Of a stretch of DNA of 64,000 bases, positions 24,524 through 32,871 are shown piece by piece (within the stretch, counting starts at the first letter, position 1; every line of letters starts with the position of its first letter). The notes below the pieces were generated by a model. The model did not search any database. It was not told the origin of the DNA and saw only the letters and a list, made by a program, of their open reading frames with translations. Origin of the DNA: Streptomyces viridiviolaceus (GTDB lineage: Bacteria; Actinomycetota; Actinomycetes; Streptomycetales; Streptomycetaceae). Location: contig NZ_BMWA01000014.1 of the NCBI RefSeq assembly GCF_014650995.1, positions 186,001-250,000 on the forward strand, given 5' to 3'. The position numbers and the translations under genes are program-made.

Positions 24524-26073
24524 GCGGCCCGCAGCGAGCCGCGCGACGGGGCCGGGACCGCAAGGCCGAGGTCCTGATGCCCGTACCGGGCCGGGACCGG
24601 TTCGAGCGGGCGGACGCGCCGGGCGCCGCCGTGATCGGCGGTGGAATCGCCGGTCTGGCCGCAGCCACCCTGCTGGCCGAACGCGGCGTCCGTGTGACCC
24701 TTTACGAGCGGGACGATTCACTCGGTGGCCGTCTCGCCGGCCGCCGCACCCGCCTGGCCGACGGCTCCGTGGTGACCATGAGCCGCGGATTCCATGCCTT
24801 CTTCCGCCAGTACTACAACCTGCGCGGCCTGCTGCGGCGCACCGACCCTGCCCTCACCAGGCTCACGCCCCTGCCCGACTACCCGCTGCGGCACAGCGGC
24901 GGACTCACCGACAGCTTCGCCCGTGTCCCGCGGACACCGCCGTTCAGCGCGCTCGGGTTCGTCGCCCTGAGCCCGACCTTCGGCTGGCGGGACCTCGCCG
25001 GCATGGATGCCAGGGCGGCGCTGCCGCTCCTCGACGTCCGGGTGCCCGAGGTCTACGAACGGTTCGACGGCATCGGCGCCACATCGTTCCTGGAGCGGGT
25101 CCGCTTTCCCGAGGCCGCGCACCACCTGGCTTTCGAGGTCTTCTCACGCAGCTTCTTCGCGGACCCGCGCGAACTGTCCGCCGCGGAGCTGCTGCTGATG
25201 TTCCACATCTATTTCCTCGGTTCCGCCGAGGGCCTGCTCTTCGACGTGCCGGACGACCCCTTTCCACAGGCGCTCTGGGAGCCGCTGGGCGACTATCTCC
25301 AGCGCCTCGGGGCGAACGTCCGCACCGGCACACCCGTGTACGGCGTTCAGCCCCGCGACGGTGGGGGAGTGGAGGTGCGGACCGACACCGGCGTGGACCG
25401 CCACGAGGCGGCGGTTCTCGCTCTCGACCCCGGAGCCCTGCGCCAGGTCGTCGCCGCGTCACCGGGTCTGGGCACCGCCGCCTGGCGCGACGACATCGCC
25501 GCCCTGCGTACCGCACCGCGGTTCCTCGTGTCCCGGCTCTGGCTGGACCGGCCGGTGCGCGCCGACCGCCCCGGTTTCCTCGGCACCAGCGGGTACGGCG
25601 GACTGGACAACATCAGTGTCCTCGAACGCTACGAGGGCGAGGCCGCCCGCTGGGCCGCCCGGACCGGGGGCTCGGTGGTCGAACTGCACGCATACGCCGT
25701 CGCCGACGGCGCGGAAACGCAGAGGACGCAGGCAGAGATCATCGACCGGATGCGCCAGGTGTACCCCGAGACCCGCCAGGCACGGATCGTCGACGCCCGG
25801 CACGAGTGGCACTCCGACTGCCCGCTCTTCTCGGTCGGTTCCCACCACCGGCGTCCCACCGTGCGGACCGCGCACCCGTGGCTGACGCTGGCGGGCGACG
25901 CCATCCGCAGCGACCTTCCCGTGGCGCTGATGGAACGGGCCGCCACGACCGGCTTTCTCGCTGCCAACGCCCTGCTCGCCGCCTGGGGCGTCCGCGGGCA
26001 GGTGCTGTGGACGGTGCCCCGGGCGGGACGATGCCGGGGGCTGCGGGCGATCGCCGCACACGCGGGACGCTGA
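24520..26073 (+). CDS. crtU: Beta-carotene desaturase/methyltransferase (isorenieratene synthase)
   Basis: A 517-residue FAD-dependent oxidoreductase of the phytoene desaturase superfamily. AVIGGGIAGLAAATLLAERGV with the downstream YERDDSLGGRLAG forms the FAD site. MSRGFHAFFRQYYNLRGLLRR is diagnostic of CrtU. The enzyme desaturates the beta-ionone ring of beta-carotene and shifts a methyl group, giving phi-aromatic rings (isorenieratene). The GTG at 24520 overlaps the crtT stop. The gene ends 29 bases from the convergent Rieske gene. Its presence is the main reason to predict an aromatic carotenoid product. Confidence 0.93.
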   Translation: MSGPQRAARRGRDRKAEVLMPVPGRDRFERADAPGAAVIGGGIAGLAAATLLAERGVRVTLYERDDSLGGRLAGRRTRLADGSVVTMSRGFHAFFRQYYNLRGLLRRTDPALTRLTPLPDYPLRHSGGLTDSFARVPRTPPFSALGFVALSPTFGWRDLAGMDARAALPLLDVRVPEVYERFDGIGATSFLERVRFPEAAHHLAFEVFSRSFFADPRELSAAELLLMFHIYFLGSAEGLLFDVPDDPFPQALWEPLGDYLQRLGANVRTGTPVYGVQPRDGGGVEVRTDTGVDRHEAAVLALDPGALRQVVAASPGLGTAAWRDDIAALRTAPRFLVSRLWLDRPVRADRPGFLGTSGYGGLDNISVLERYEGEAARWAARTGGSVVELHAYAVADGAETQRTQAEIIDRMRQVYPETRQARIVDARHEWHSDCPLFSVGSHHRRPTVRTAHPWLTLAGDAIRSDLPVALMERAATTGFLAANALLAAWGVRGQVLWTVPRAGRCRGLRAIAAHAGR

Positions 26074-26102
26074 ACTCCGTGCTCCGCACCGAGGCGGCGG
26101 GC

Positions 26103-27110
26103 TCACCCCGGGAGCCGCCCCGTGCTGCGCAGTTCCCAGCGTCGTTCGGCGTAGGCCAGGTCGTCCCGCCACAGACGGCCGGCCGTCCGGCGCATCAGGG
26201 GGCGCAGCACCGGGCCGGCGGCCCGTGCCAGTGCGAAACCCCTCCGGTCAGAAGCGGCGACGACCGCTTCGATCACGGCGGTCCGAGGTCGTTCGCCGGC
26301 CGCATCGCTGAGGGGCGTGGCATGGGTCTCCACCACGGATCCGGCTCCCTCGCCCTCGGTGATGCGCATGACGACCGTACGTGGCTCCGGCGCGGTGAAC
26401 TCCGCCCGGACGGGCACCACCAGGCGACCGCCGACCCGGAAGGACACGTCGACGACGAACGCGTCGTCGCTCTCGCCCTTCGGGGACCGCGCCACGGTCA
26501 GGTCGACGAACGAGTACGGATGGAACCACGATCCGTGCCACGGGTCGAGCCGGTTGGCGACCACGTCCTGCGGCTCGCACCGCCCCACGGCCGTGAACAC
26601 GGCGTCCACCCCACTGTCCGCCGCGGGACGCCTCGGCACCACCGGACGCTCGGAGGGTTCCTCGCCGCCGACCGCGTCCAGCCGGACCCACACCAGGACC
26701 CCGTCGTCATGGACGGGATACGGTTCCCAGCCGGCGAACGGAGCACCGTCCAGGGACAGTCCGTGCCAGTGGCACACCAGCGTGCCGCACACCACGCGGC
26801 TGTCCCGGAGGGGCGCACCGAGGTGCGGGCAGGCACCCGGACCGGCGTGCAGGCCGCCCGTGTCCGAGCGCCACACCACGACTTCGACGCCGCCGACCGT
26901 CCTGCCGTACGGAGGGCCACCGGCGCGCACGTCCCGGGAGGCGCCCACCACGAACCAGTTGCCGGAGGGACGTGCCGAGGCACGCTTCAGCGCCTCGGCG
27001 ATCAGCGCAGGCCGAGCCTCACGCCAAGTGGGGGCCTGCGCCGCCCAGTCCGGGCGGCGACGTCGCCGCAAGGGCGGCGTCCAGCGGGCCCCGTCCGGTC
27101 GGTCGGTCAC
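26103..27110 (-). CDS. Rieske 2Fe-2S protein (DUF5914-type) in the crtV position
   Basis: A 335-residue protein with an N-terminal Rieske domain. Cluster ligands are GPGACPHLGAPL (Cys-x-His) and GTLVCHWHGLSL (Cys-x-x-His), at about residues 95-120. The C-terminal half has FTAVGRCEPQDVVANRLDPWHGSWFHPYSF, reminiscent of oxygenase catalytic parts and of DUF5914. It is the last gene of crtI-crtB-Rieske, with its GTG overlapping the crtB stop (GTGA), and occupies the position called crtV in Streptomyces crt clusters. A carotenoid-modifying oxygenase is the likeliest role, but the reaction and electron donor are unknown. Confidence 0.85.
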   Translation of the reverse strand: MTDRPDGARWTPPLRRRRRPDWAAQAPTWREARPALIAEALKRASARPSGNWFVVGASRDVRAGGPPYGRTVGGVEVVVWRSDTGGLHAGPGACPHLGAPLRDSRVVCGTLVCHWHGLSLDGAPFAGWEPYPVHDDGVLVWVRLDAVGGEEPSERPVVPRRPAADSGVDAVFTAVGRCEPQDVVANRLDPWHGSWFHPYSFVDLTVARSPKGESDDAFVVDVSFRVGGRLVVPVRAEFTAPEPRTVVMRITEGEGAGSVVETHATPLSDAAGERPRTAVIEAVVAASDRRGFALARAAGPVLRPLMRRTAGRLWRDDLAYAERRWELRSTGRLPG

Positions 27111-28102
27111 AGCACGGGTCCTCTCCACTGGGACGCGGCGCCGCCTCCCGACGGCGCCGGGCCCATGATGCGGGCGCGGCACCGCGCGCCGATGACGTGC
27201 GCGGCTCCGGCCGCGGCGGCAGCCGCACGACGGCCGCGTGACACCACCGCACGGTGGTGCAGCACGGTGTAGTCCTGGTCGGCGATCGCGTCGAGGATGC
27301 CGCCGTACAGGGTGAAGGCGGTGCGGATGCAAGGGCGTACCCGTGGGTCGAGCATGCCGATTCCCGGTTCCGCCGCCCGGTAGACGTCCCGCGTCATGGC
27401 CTCGGCGGCGACGAGCGCCGCGCGGATCCGCGGGTCCCGGCGCCCCGTGCGGCGGCTCCACTCCAGCAGCGGCCGGTCCACACCGTGGGCGGCCAGCAGG
27501 TCCGTCGGCAGGTAGACGCGGCCGCGGTCCAGGTCCTCGCCGACGTCCCGCAGGAAGTTGGTGAGCTGGAAGGCCACACCGAGGGCCGCCGCGTGCGGTG
27601 CGGCCTCCTCTCGGGGCACGACCGTGCCCAGCACCGGCAGCATCTGCAGTCCGATCACCGCGGCCGAGCCGTGCATGTAGGCCCGCAGGTCGGCGTAGGT
27701 CGGATAGTCCGTCACGGTCAGGTCGGCGCGCATCGAGGCCAGGAAGTCGGCGAACAGTGCGTGCTCGATGTCGTACCGGCCGGCGGTGTCGGCCACGGCC
27801 CGGACCACGGGATCGCCGCCGGAACCGCTGCGCAGCGCGTGTGCGAGATCGTTCGCCAGGCACCGCAGGAGCCGGTCACGCTCGTCGGGTGTGCGGTGCC
27901 GGTCGAGGTCGTCCACGATGTCGTCCGCCCAGCGGGCGAAGCCGTACAGCGCGTGCACGGCGGAGCGGCGCTCCACCGGCAGCAGGCGGGTGGCCAGGAA
28001 GTAGGTTCTGCCGTGGCGGGCGTTGAGTCGCCGGCAGCGGGCGTAGGCGGCGCGCAGCGCGGGGTCGGTGATCCCGGCAGCGTCCAGTTCACGACGGGTC
28101 AT
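27107..28102 (-). CDS. crtB: Phytoene synthase
   Basis: A 331-residue prenyltransferase condensing two geranylgeranyl diphosphates into phytoene. The two Asp-rich substrate motifs are present: GFARWADDIVDDLDR (about residue 55) and NFLRDVGEDLDRGRVYLP (about residue 180). YFLATRLLPVERRSAVHALYGF is also diagnostic. The start ATG at 28102 lies 14 bases inside the end of crtI, so translation is coupled. The C-terminal 50 residues are Ala/Arg-rich and unusual. GGPP must come from a crtE elsewhere, because none is present here. Confidence 0.95.
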   Translation of the reverse strand: MTRRELDAAGITDPALRAAYARCRRLNARHGRTYFLATRLLPVERRSAVHALYGFARWADDIVDDLDRHRTPDERDRLLRCLANDLAHALRSGSGGDPVVRAVADTAGRYDIEHALFADFLASMRADLTVTDYPTYADLRAYMHGSAAVIGLQMLPVLGTVVPREEAAPHAAALGVAFQLTNFLRDVGEDLDRGRVYLPTDLLAAHGVDRPLLEWSRRTGRRDPRIRAALVAAEAMTRDVYRAAEPGIGMLDPRVRPCIRTAFTLYGGILDAIADQDYTVLHHRAVVSRGRRAAAAAAGAAHVIGARCRARIMGPAPSGGGAASQWRGPVL

Positions 28103-29660
28103 GGGCGTCCGCCGGGGTCGAAGAGGACGCGGCACCCGCGGCCGAAGGAACGGGCCGGGTGCGCGGGAAACGGCCTCCGGTGCCGCCGGTGATGCGGGCG
28201 GCCGCGAGTTTGCCGCTGATGAGCACGGTCGGCACGCCGACCCCGGGCGTGGTCCCGCACCCGGCCAGCACGACGTTGTCCAACCAGCCCACCAGGTTGC
28301 GCGGACGGAACGGACCGGTCTGGGCGAATGTGTGGGAGACCGAGAAGGGGGTGCCCGCCTCATGTCCTTGCTCCGTCCAGTCCAGCGGGGTCACCAGAAG
28401 CTCCTCCTGGACGCTGCTTCGGAACCCGTCGAGGCCCCGCCGTTCGAGTTCGGCGGCCAGGCTGTCGCGGTAGCGCGGACCGAGGTCCCGCCAGGCGGCG
28501 GCGGAGGGGCCGACGGTGGTGTTCGGGCAGGGAGCCAGCACGTAGTGGAGGTGCCGGCCCGGTGGCGCCAGGGCGGGATCGTGCGTCGTCGGTCGCGTGA
28601 TCAGCAGGGACGGGTCGCTCATCAGCCGGCCCTCGTGGGTCAGTTCGTCGAAGGTGCGCTCCCATGCCGCACCGAAGGAGAGAGTGTGGTGGGCGAGGTC
28701 CGGCCAGGTGCGGTCGGTCCCCGCATGGAGGACCACGGCGGACGGGGAGTGACGCAGCCGCGCCGGACGACGGGGGGCGCGGCCCAGGAGACGGTGGGCG
28801 GCGGACAGTTCACAGCTCAGCACGACCGCGTCGCAAGGGATCCGCTCGCCCGACGCCAGGTGTACGGCCCGTACCCGTCCGGTCGACCGTTCCAGCGCGC
28901 TCGCGGCCTGCGACCACCGGAAGTCGGCACCCGCGCCGGCGGCTGCGTCGGCCATCGCGCGGGGCAGTGCGTGCATGCCGCCCTTCGGGAACCAGACTCC
29001 GGCCACGGTGTCCATGTAGGCGATCACCGCGTAGGCCGCGAGAGCGCGGGCGGGGGTCACTCCCGCGTACAGGGCCTGGAACGAGAACACCCGGCGCAGG
29101 CGGGCGTCGGACAGGAAACGGCCGATCCGGTGGTGCAGTCGGCCGAAACCGCCCAGCGCCGCCAGCCGAGCCAGATCAGGGTGCAGGAGCTGGAAGGGCG
29201 AGTCGAAGTTCGTGTCGATGAAGCGTCGCATCTGTGCCCGGTACAGCCGCTCCAGCCACTCCCGCAGCGCCCGGTAGCCCGCGGCCTCCGCCACTCCGGC
29301 GAACCTCCGCACCTCCGCCTCCATCGCCTCGCCGTCGGTGTGGACGTCGAGCCGGGTCCCGTCCGCGAAGCACGCCCGGTAGGCCGGGTGCAGGGCCACC
29401 AGCTCGACCCGGTCGGCGAGGCTCTCGCCGACGGCTGCGAACGCCTCGTCGGCCAAGTGCGGCATGGTCAGCACCGTGGGACCGGTGTCCACCTGGTACC
29501 CGCCCAGTTCCGTCCGGCCGGCTCGTCCGCCCGGGCCGGCGTCCCGTTCGACGACCGTGACCTGTCTGCCTGCGCCCAGCAGATGCAGGGCACAGGCGAG
29601 GCCGGACAGTCCGGCGCCCACGACGACGACATGGTCGGTCGGTCCCGACACCGTCCTCAC
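28089..29660 (-). CDS. crtI: Phytoene desaturase
   Basis: A 523-residue FAD-dependent desaturase converting phytoene to lycopene. The N-terminal dinucleotide motif is VVVVGAGLSGLACALHLLGAG, followed by ERDAGPGGRAGRTELGGYQVDTGPTVLTMP. The C-terminal bacterial CrtI signature is DNVVLAGCGTTPGVGVPTVLISGKLAA. The GTG start has GGGGAGGG at suitable distance and overlaps the stop of a short open frame (29657-29875). This is the first recognisable gene of the minus-strand half of the cluster; crtE, usually just upstream, is missing. Confidence 0.95.
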   Translation of the reverse strand: MRTVSGPTDHVVVVGAGLSGLACALHLLGAGRQVTVVERDAGPGGRAGRTELGGYQVDTGPTVLTMPHLADEAFAAVGESLADRVELVALHPAYRACFADGTRLDVHTDGEAMEAEVRRFAGVAEAAGYRALREWLERLYRAQMRRFIDTNFDSPFQLLHPDLARLAALGGFGRLHHRIGRFLSDARLRRVFSFQALYAGVTPARALAAYAVIAYMDTVAGVWFPKGGMHALPRAMADAAAGAGADFRWSQAASALERSTGRVRAVHLASGERIPCDAVVLSCELSAAHRLLGRAPRRPARLRHSPSAVVLHAGTDRTWPDLAHHTLSFGAAWERTFDELTHEGRLMSDPSLLITRPTTHDPALAPPGRHLHYVLAPCPNTTVGPSAAAWRDLGPRYRDSLAAELERRGLDGFRSSVQEELLVTPLDWTEQGHEAGTPFSVSHTFAQTGPFRPRNLVGWLDNVVLAGCGTTPGVGVPTVLISGKLAAARITGGTGGRFPRTRPVPSAAGAASSSTPADAHDPS

Positions 29661-29875
29661 AGGCCCTCCCCGGTGCGGTCCGGGACGACGCCCGACGCCC
29701 GTTCGACCATTACGGCGAACTCCTGTCGTCCTGCGCGACCGGCGCCGGTCCGCTGCGGCCGCGCCCTCATCCGGTCCACGCAGCCGTCCGACCGGAAGCC
29801 CGCGTCAGGGGCGAGCACACCGGCCGGTGTTTCCGACGCCCGGAAGCCGTGGCGAAGCATTGATGCGTCACGCAC
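29657..29875 (-). other. Short open frame upstream of crtI, doubtful gene
   Basis: A 72-codon frame whose TGA overlaps the crtI GTG. Its translation (MRDASMLRHGFRASETPAGV at the start, QEFAVMVERASGVVPDR near the end) matches no family I recognise and lacks the Asp-rich motifs of prenyl synthases. It occupies the position where crtE is expected. It may be chance coding or a decayed gene end. Confidence 0.2.
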
Positions 29876-29884
29876 AACCCCTGC

Positions 29885-30091
29885 TCATTCGCACAGCTTC
29901 GGTGCCGGCAAGCCGACGGGACTGGTGACGAGGTCGGGCAACGCGCCGCACCGAGAGCCCGCCACGTTCTGCTGCACGTTGCTGCGCCGGTCGTCGGGCC
30001 CGTCGGCGTCGGCGTGGGCCGAGGCGCCAGGGGCGAGGACCGCGAGCAGGGCGGTGGTGCAAGCGGCCACGGCAACAGCGCGACAGCACAT
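29885..30091 (-). CDS. Small secreted protein
   Basis: A 68-residue protein with a classic signal peptide: MCCRAVAVAACTTALLAVLA followed by PGASAHA with signal peptidase cleavage expected after ASA or AHA. The mature part is about 42 residues (DADGPDDRRSNVQQNVAGSR, then CGALPDLVTSPVGLPAPKLC and a final Glu) and has two cysteines that could form one disulfide. The ribosome site AAGGAAAG supports the ATG at 30091. No family is recognised; it resembles the many small extracellular proteins of Streptomyces in layout only. Confidence 0.72.
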   Translation of the reverse strand: MCCRAVAVAACTTALLAVLAPGASAHADADGPDDRRSNVQQNVAGSRCGALPDLVTSPVGLPAPKLCE

Positions 30092-30338
30092 GAACTTTCC
30101 TTCCCCTCAGTGAGATGATCGGCATTCCTTGTATCCGAGCGCAGTCCTGGAAGGTGCCCCAGTGACGCCGACCGGGCCACTCCCGTCAGCCGGAAGAGGG
30201 ATGCGAAGCGAGGGCGAGGGCCCGCTTCGTCGACGCCGCCCACCAGCGGCACCCGCGCCCGCATGCGGGCGCGACGACCACGGACTAGCGTGGAGAGAGG
30301 ATGGCAGCCATCAGCGTGCACCGGGGAAGGTGACGCCA

Positions 30339-31754
30339 ATGCCGGCAGAGCAGGGCGCCCCACTGACAGTCGCCACGGAACAGGCGATGGCGGACGAGCT
30401 TCGCAGCTGGCTCCGGGGCGAGGTGATCGACCGCGGGCACCCCCGCTACGACGAAGCCAGGGCCGTCTGGAACGGCCTGATCGACCGCCGGCCCGCTCTC
30501 GTCGCCCGGTGCGCCGGCACGGCGGACGTGGTGCAAGCGGTGCGGGTCGCGCGCGAGTACCGTCCGGCGGTCAGCATCCGCGGTGGCGGGCACCAGGTGG
30601 CGGGCAGCGCGGTCTGCGACGACGGTCTGGTGATCGACCTGTCGCGGATGAAGGGCGTGCACGTGGACCCTGCCGCCCGCACCGCGCGCGCCCAGGCCGG
30701 TGTGACCTGGGGCGAGCTCGATGCCGAGACCCAGTTGTTCGGACTGGCCACACCGGGCGGCGAGATCTCGGCCACCGGGATCGCGGGCCTCACGCTCGGC
30801 GGCGGATTCGGCTTCGTGATGCGGACGTTCGGTCTGAGTTGCGACAGCGTCCGCTCACTCGAGATCGTGACCGCGGACGGTGTCGTCCGCACGGTGAGCC
30901 GGGAGGAGGAGCCCGAACTCTTCTGGGCGGCTCGCGGCGGCGGCCGGGGACTCGGAGTCGTCACGTCCTTCGAGTTCGGTCTCCACCGGCTCGGCCCCGA
31001 GGTGGCAGGCGTGTTGGCCCTCCACCCGTACGAGCGTGCCGAGGAGGTGATGCGGGCTTGGCGCGACGCGACGTACACCGCGCCGGACACGGTCACGCCG
31101 GAACTCCTGCTGTGGAGCGTGCCCGCGGATCCCGCGATCCCTCAGGAACTGCACCGGTCGAACTGCGTGATGATCGGCGCGGTGTACGGGGGGCCGACGG
31201 GAGACGGTGCCGTCTCCGCGCTGGCCCCGCAACGCGAACTGGGGCCGCCGCTCGTCGACCTGAGCGGGACCCTGCCCTACGTCGCGTTGCAGAGCGCCAA
31301 TACCTGGCGGTTTCCCGACGGCGAACGCTACTTCATGAAGTCGCACTTCGCGGACGAGCTGAGCGACGAGGCCATCCGGACGCTGGTCGACTGGTACTCC
31401 CGGCGACCGACTCCGGAAAGCCTGATCGTCGTCCGCACCCTGGGCGGCGCCGTGGCGCGCGTCGGCCCCGAGGACAGCGCGTTCGCGTATCGGTCCGCGC
31501 GCTACAACGTGAGCATCGACGCGGGCTGGCGGGATCCGGCCCTGGACGAGACCGCGATCGGGTGGGCTCGCTCGGCGTGGGACGCCATGAAGCCGTTCTC
31601 CAGCGGCGGGACGTACGTCAACTTCGCCGGGCTCGGCGAGGACGCGGGCGAGTTGCGGGGCGCGGTCTTCGGCCCGCACGAGGAACGACTGGAGCGCACC
31701 CGGGCCGTGTACGACCCGGAGGGCCTCTTCGCCATGGCCGCGCGCAGGCCGTGA
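30339..31754 (+). CDS. FAD-linked oxidase, berberine-bridge-enzyme type
   Basis: A 471-residue flavoprotein with an N-terminal FAD_binding_4 domain (about 40-180) and a C-terminal BBE segment (GGTYVNFAGLGED...YDPEGLF). The His of RGGGHQVAGSAV (about residue 91) is the usual 8-alpha-N-histidyl FAD attachment site. The second covalent Cys of bicovalent family members is replaced: TPGGEISATGIAGLTLGGGFG has no Cys. So FAD is probably held by one covalent bond. Relatives oxidise sugars, alcohols or pathway intermediates. The ATG has GGGGAAGG 8 bases upstream. There are no biosynthetic neighbours, so the substrate is unknown. Confidence 0.9.
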   Translation: MPAEQGAPLTVATEQAMADELRSWLRGEVIDRGHPRYDEARAVWNGLIDRRPALVARCAGTADVVQAVRVAREYRPAVSIRGGGHQVAGSAVCDDGLVIDLSRMKGVHVDPAARTARAQAGVTWGELDAETQLFGLATPGGEISATGIAGLTLGGGFGFVMRTFGLSCDSVRSLEIVTADGVVRTVSREEEPELFWAARGGGRGLGVVTSFEFGLHRLGPEVAGVLALHPYERAEEVMRAWRDATYTAPDTVTPELLLWSVPADPAIPQELHRSNCVMIGAVYGGPTGDGAVSALAPQRELGPPLVDLSGTLPYVALQSANTWRFPDGERYFMKSHFADELSDEAIRTLVDWYSRRPTPESLIVVRTLGGAVARVGPEDSAFAYRSARYNVSIDAGWRDPALDETAIGWARSAWDAMKPFSSGGTYVNFAGLGEDAGELRGAVFGPHEERLERTRAVYDPEGLFAMAARRP

Positions 31755-31808
31755 GCAGGTGAACGGGTCCGCCGGACAGCGGTGCGGTCGCCGGACGTGG
31801 CCGACGGC

Positions 31809-32156
31809 TTACGGCTCCGTACCGGTGGCCGCGGCAGGTGTTTGCTTGCCGCGGTCGGCTTCGTCCTTCACGAGGAGGGAAAGCAGGGAAGCGACGGACA
31901 ACCCGGCTTCGGCGGGATGCCGCAGCACTTTGTCCGGTTCGATGCGGTAGATGTTCGTGCGCCCTTCTCGGCTCCGCGAGAGGTAGCCGTCCTGCTCCAG
32001 ATCGGCGATGATCCGCTGCACCGCGCGCTCGGTGAGCCTGCAATGGGCGGCGATGTCCCGGATACGTGCGTGGGAGTCGTCGGCGACGGCGGCCAGCACG
32101 CGGGCGTGATTGGTGATGAACGTCCATCCACTGTGGGGCTCGGGTGCTCCTTCCAT
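31809..32156 (-). CDS. Small winged-helix transcriptional regulator
   Basis: A 115-residue single-domain MarR/ArsR-like winged helix. HARVLAAVADDSHARIRDIAAHCRLTERAVQRIIADLEQDGYLSR (about residues 18-62) is the helix-turn-helix, followed by the wing SREGRTNIYRIEPDK. The C-terminal tail is short and hydrophilic, with no ligand domain. It is divergent from the STAS protein gene across a 110-base, comparatively AT-rich promoter region. Similar small regulators in Streptomyces are common and unstudied. Confidence 0.85.
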   Translation of the reverse strand: MEGAPEPHSGWTFITNHARVLAAVADDSHARIRDIAAHCRLTERAVQRIIADLEQDGYLSRSREGRTNIYRIEPDKVLRHPAEAGLSVASLLSLLVKDEADRGKQTPAAATGTEP

Positions 32157-32266
32157 GACGAGTGACTTTACCCGGGGCGCCTGGAGAGGGCTATAAACAC
32201 GACATACTTTTCCTGTATCTTATGACGCGTTCTCGTGAGGGGTCGACCTGTGAGGAGGGCTGACGC

Positions 32267-32734
32267 ATGCCTGGGAGGGATGCCGCGGTGCCGGAGCCGA
32301 CCCCACACGCACGGCTGGAGCAGGTCGACGCAACGATCAGTCTCGGCGCGGAGCTGCCCTATGCCCTGAGCCTCGGCGTCCGTCATGAGGTGGACACCAC
32401 CGTCGCCACGCTGCGGGGCGAGATCGACCGGGACGCCGAGCAGATACTCGAGCGCGCCCTGGGCGATCTCCTGCGGCATGCCGGACGAGGCGTCGACCTG
32501 GATCTCGAGGACGTCGCCTTCATGGACTGCTCCGGACTGAACGTCCTCCTCACACTGCGGCGGCGGGCACACCAGTGCGGCAAGACCGTCACGATCCGTG
32601 CCGCCGGCCCGGCCGTCGAACGGCTCCTGGAGCTGGCCGACGTCCGGTCACTGTTCGCACCACCCGTCAGCCTCCCCGGAACCAACCGGGACGCCGGCAC
32701 CGGAAGCGAGGGTCCTCACCGCCCTCGGAGCTGA
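32267..32734 (+). CDS. STAS-domain anti-anti-sigma factor
   Basis: A 155-residue anti-sigma-factor antagonist. The STAS domain (about residues 40-135) has the conserved phosphorylation loop LEDVAFMDCSGLNVLLTLRR, with the target Ser at about residue 89. The protein would bind an RsbW-like kinase when unphosphorylated and release a sigma factor. N- and C-terminal 25-residue tails are disordered. It is divergent from a winged-helix regulator and upstream of a kinase-fold gene on the same strand. No cognate RsbW-like anti-sigma gene is adjacent. The start ATG has a GAGGAGGG ribosome site. Confidence 0.9.
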   Translation: MPGRDAAVPEPTPHARLEQVDATISLGAELPYALSLGVRHEVDTTVATLRGEIDRDAEQILERALGDLLRHAGRGVDLDLEDVAFMDCSGLNVLLTLRRRAHQCGKTVTIRAAGPAVERLLELADVRSLFAPPVSLPGTNRDAGTGSEGPHRPRS

Positions 32735-32871
32735 GCGGTCGTCGCCCCGGGCGGGTGAGCCGGGCACACGCGGCTCCTCGGGCGCCCTCGACGCCGGCTT
32801 CTGGAGCCGCGCTCGGATCCCTGACATGATCGATGGCGGCCGGGCTTCGAGACGACAGGCTGGAGCCGCCG

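Noticed and set aside
29657..29875. Decayed crtE upstream of crtI
   Set aside because: The frame has no Asp-rich prenyl synthase motif and no recognisable similarity, although its stop overlaps the crtI start; listed only as a doubtful frame.
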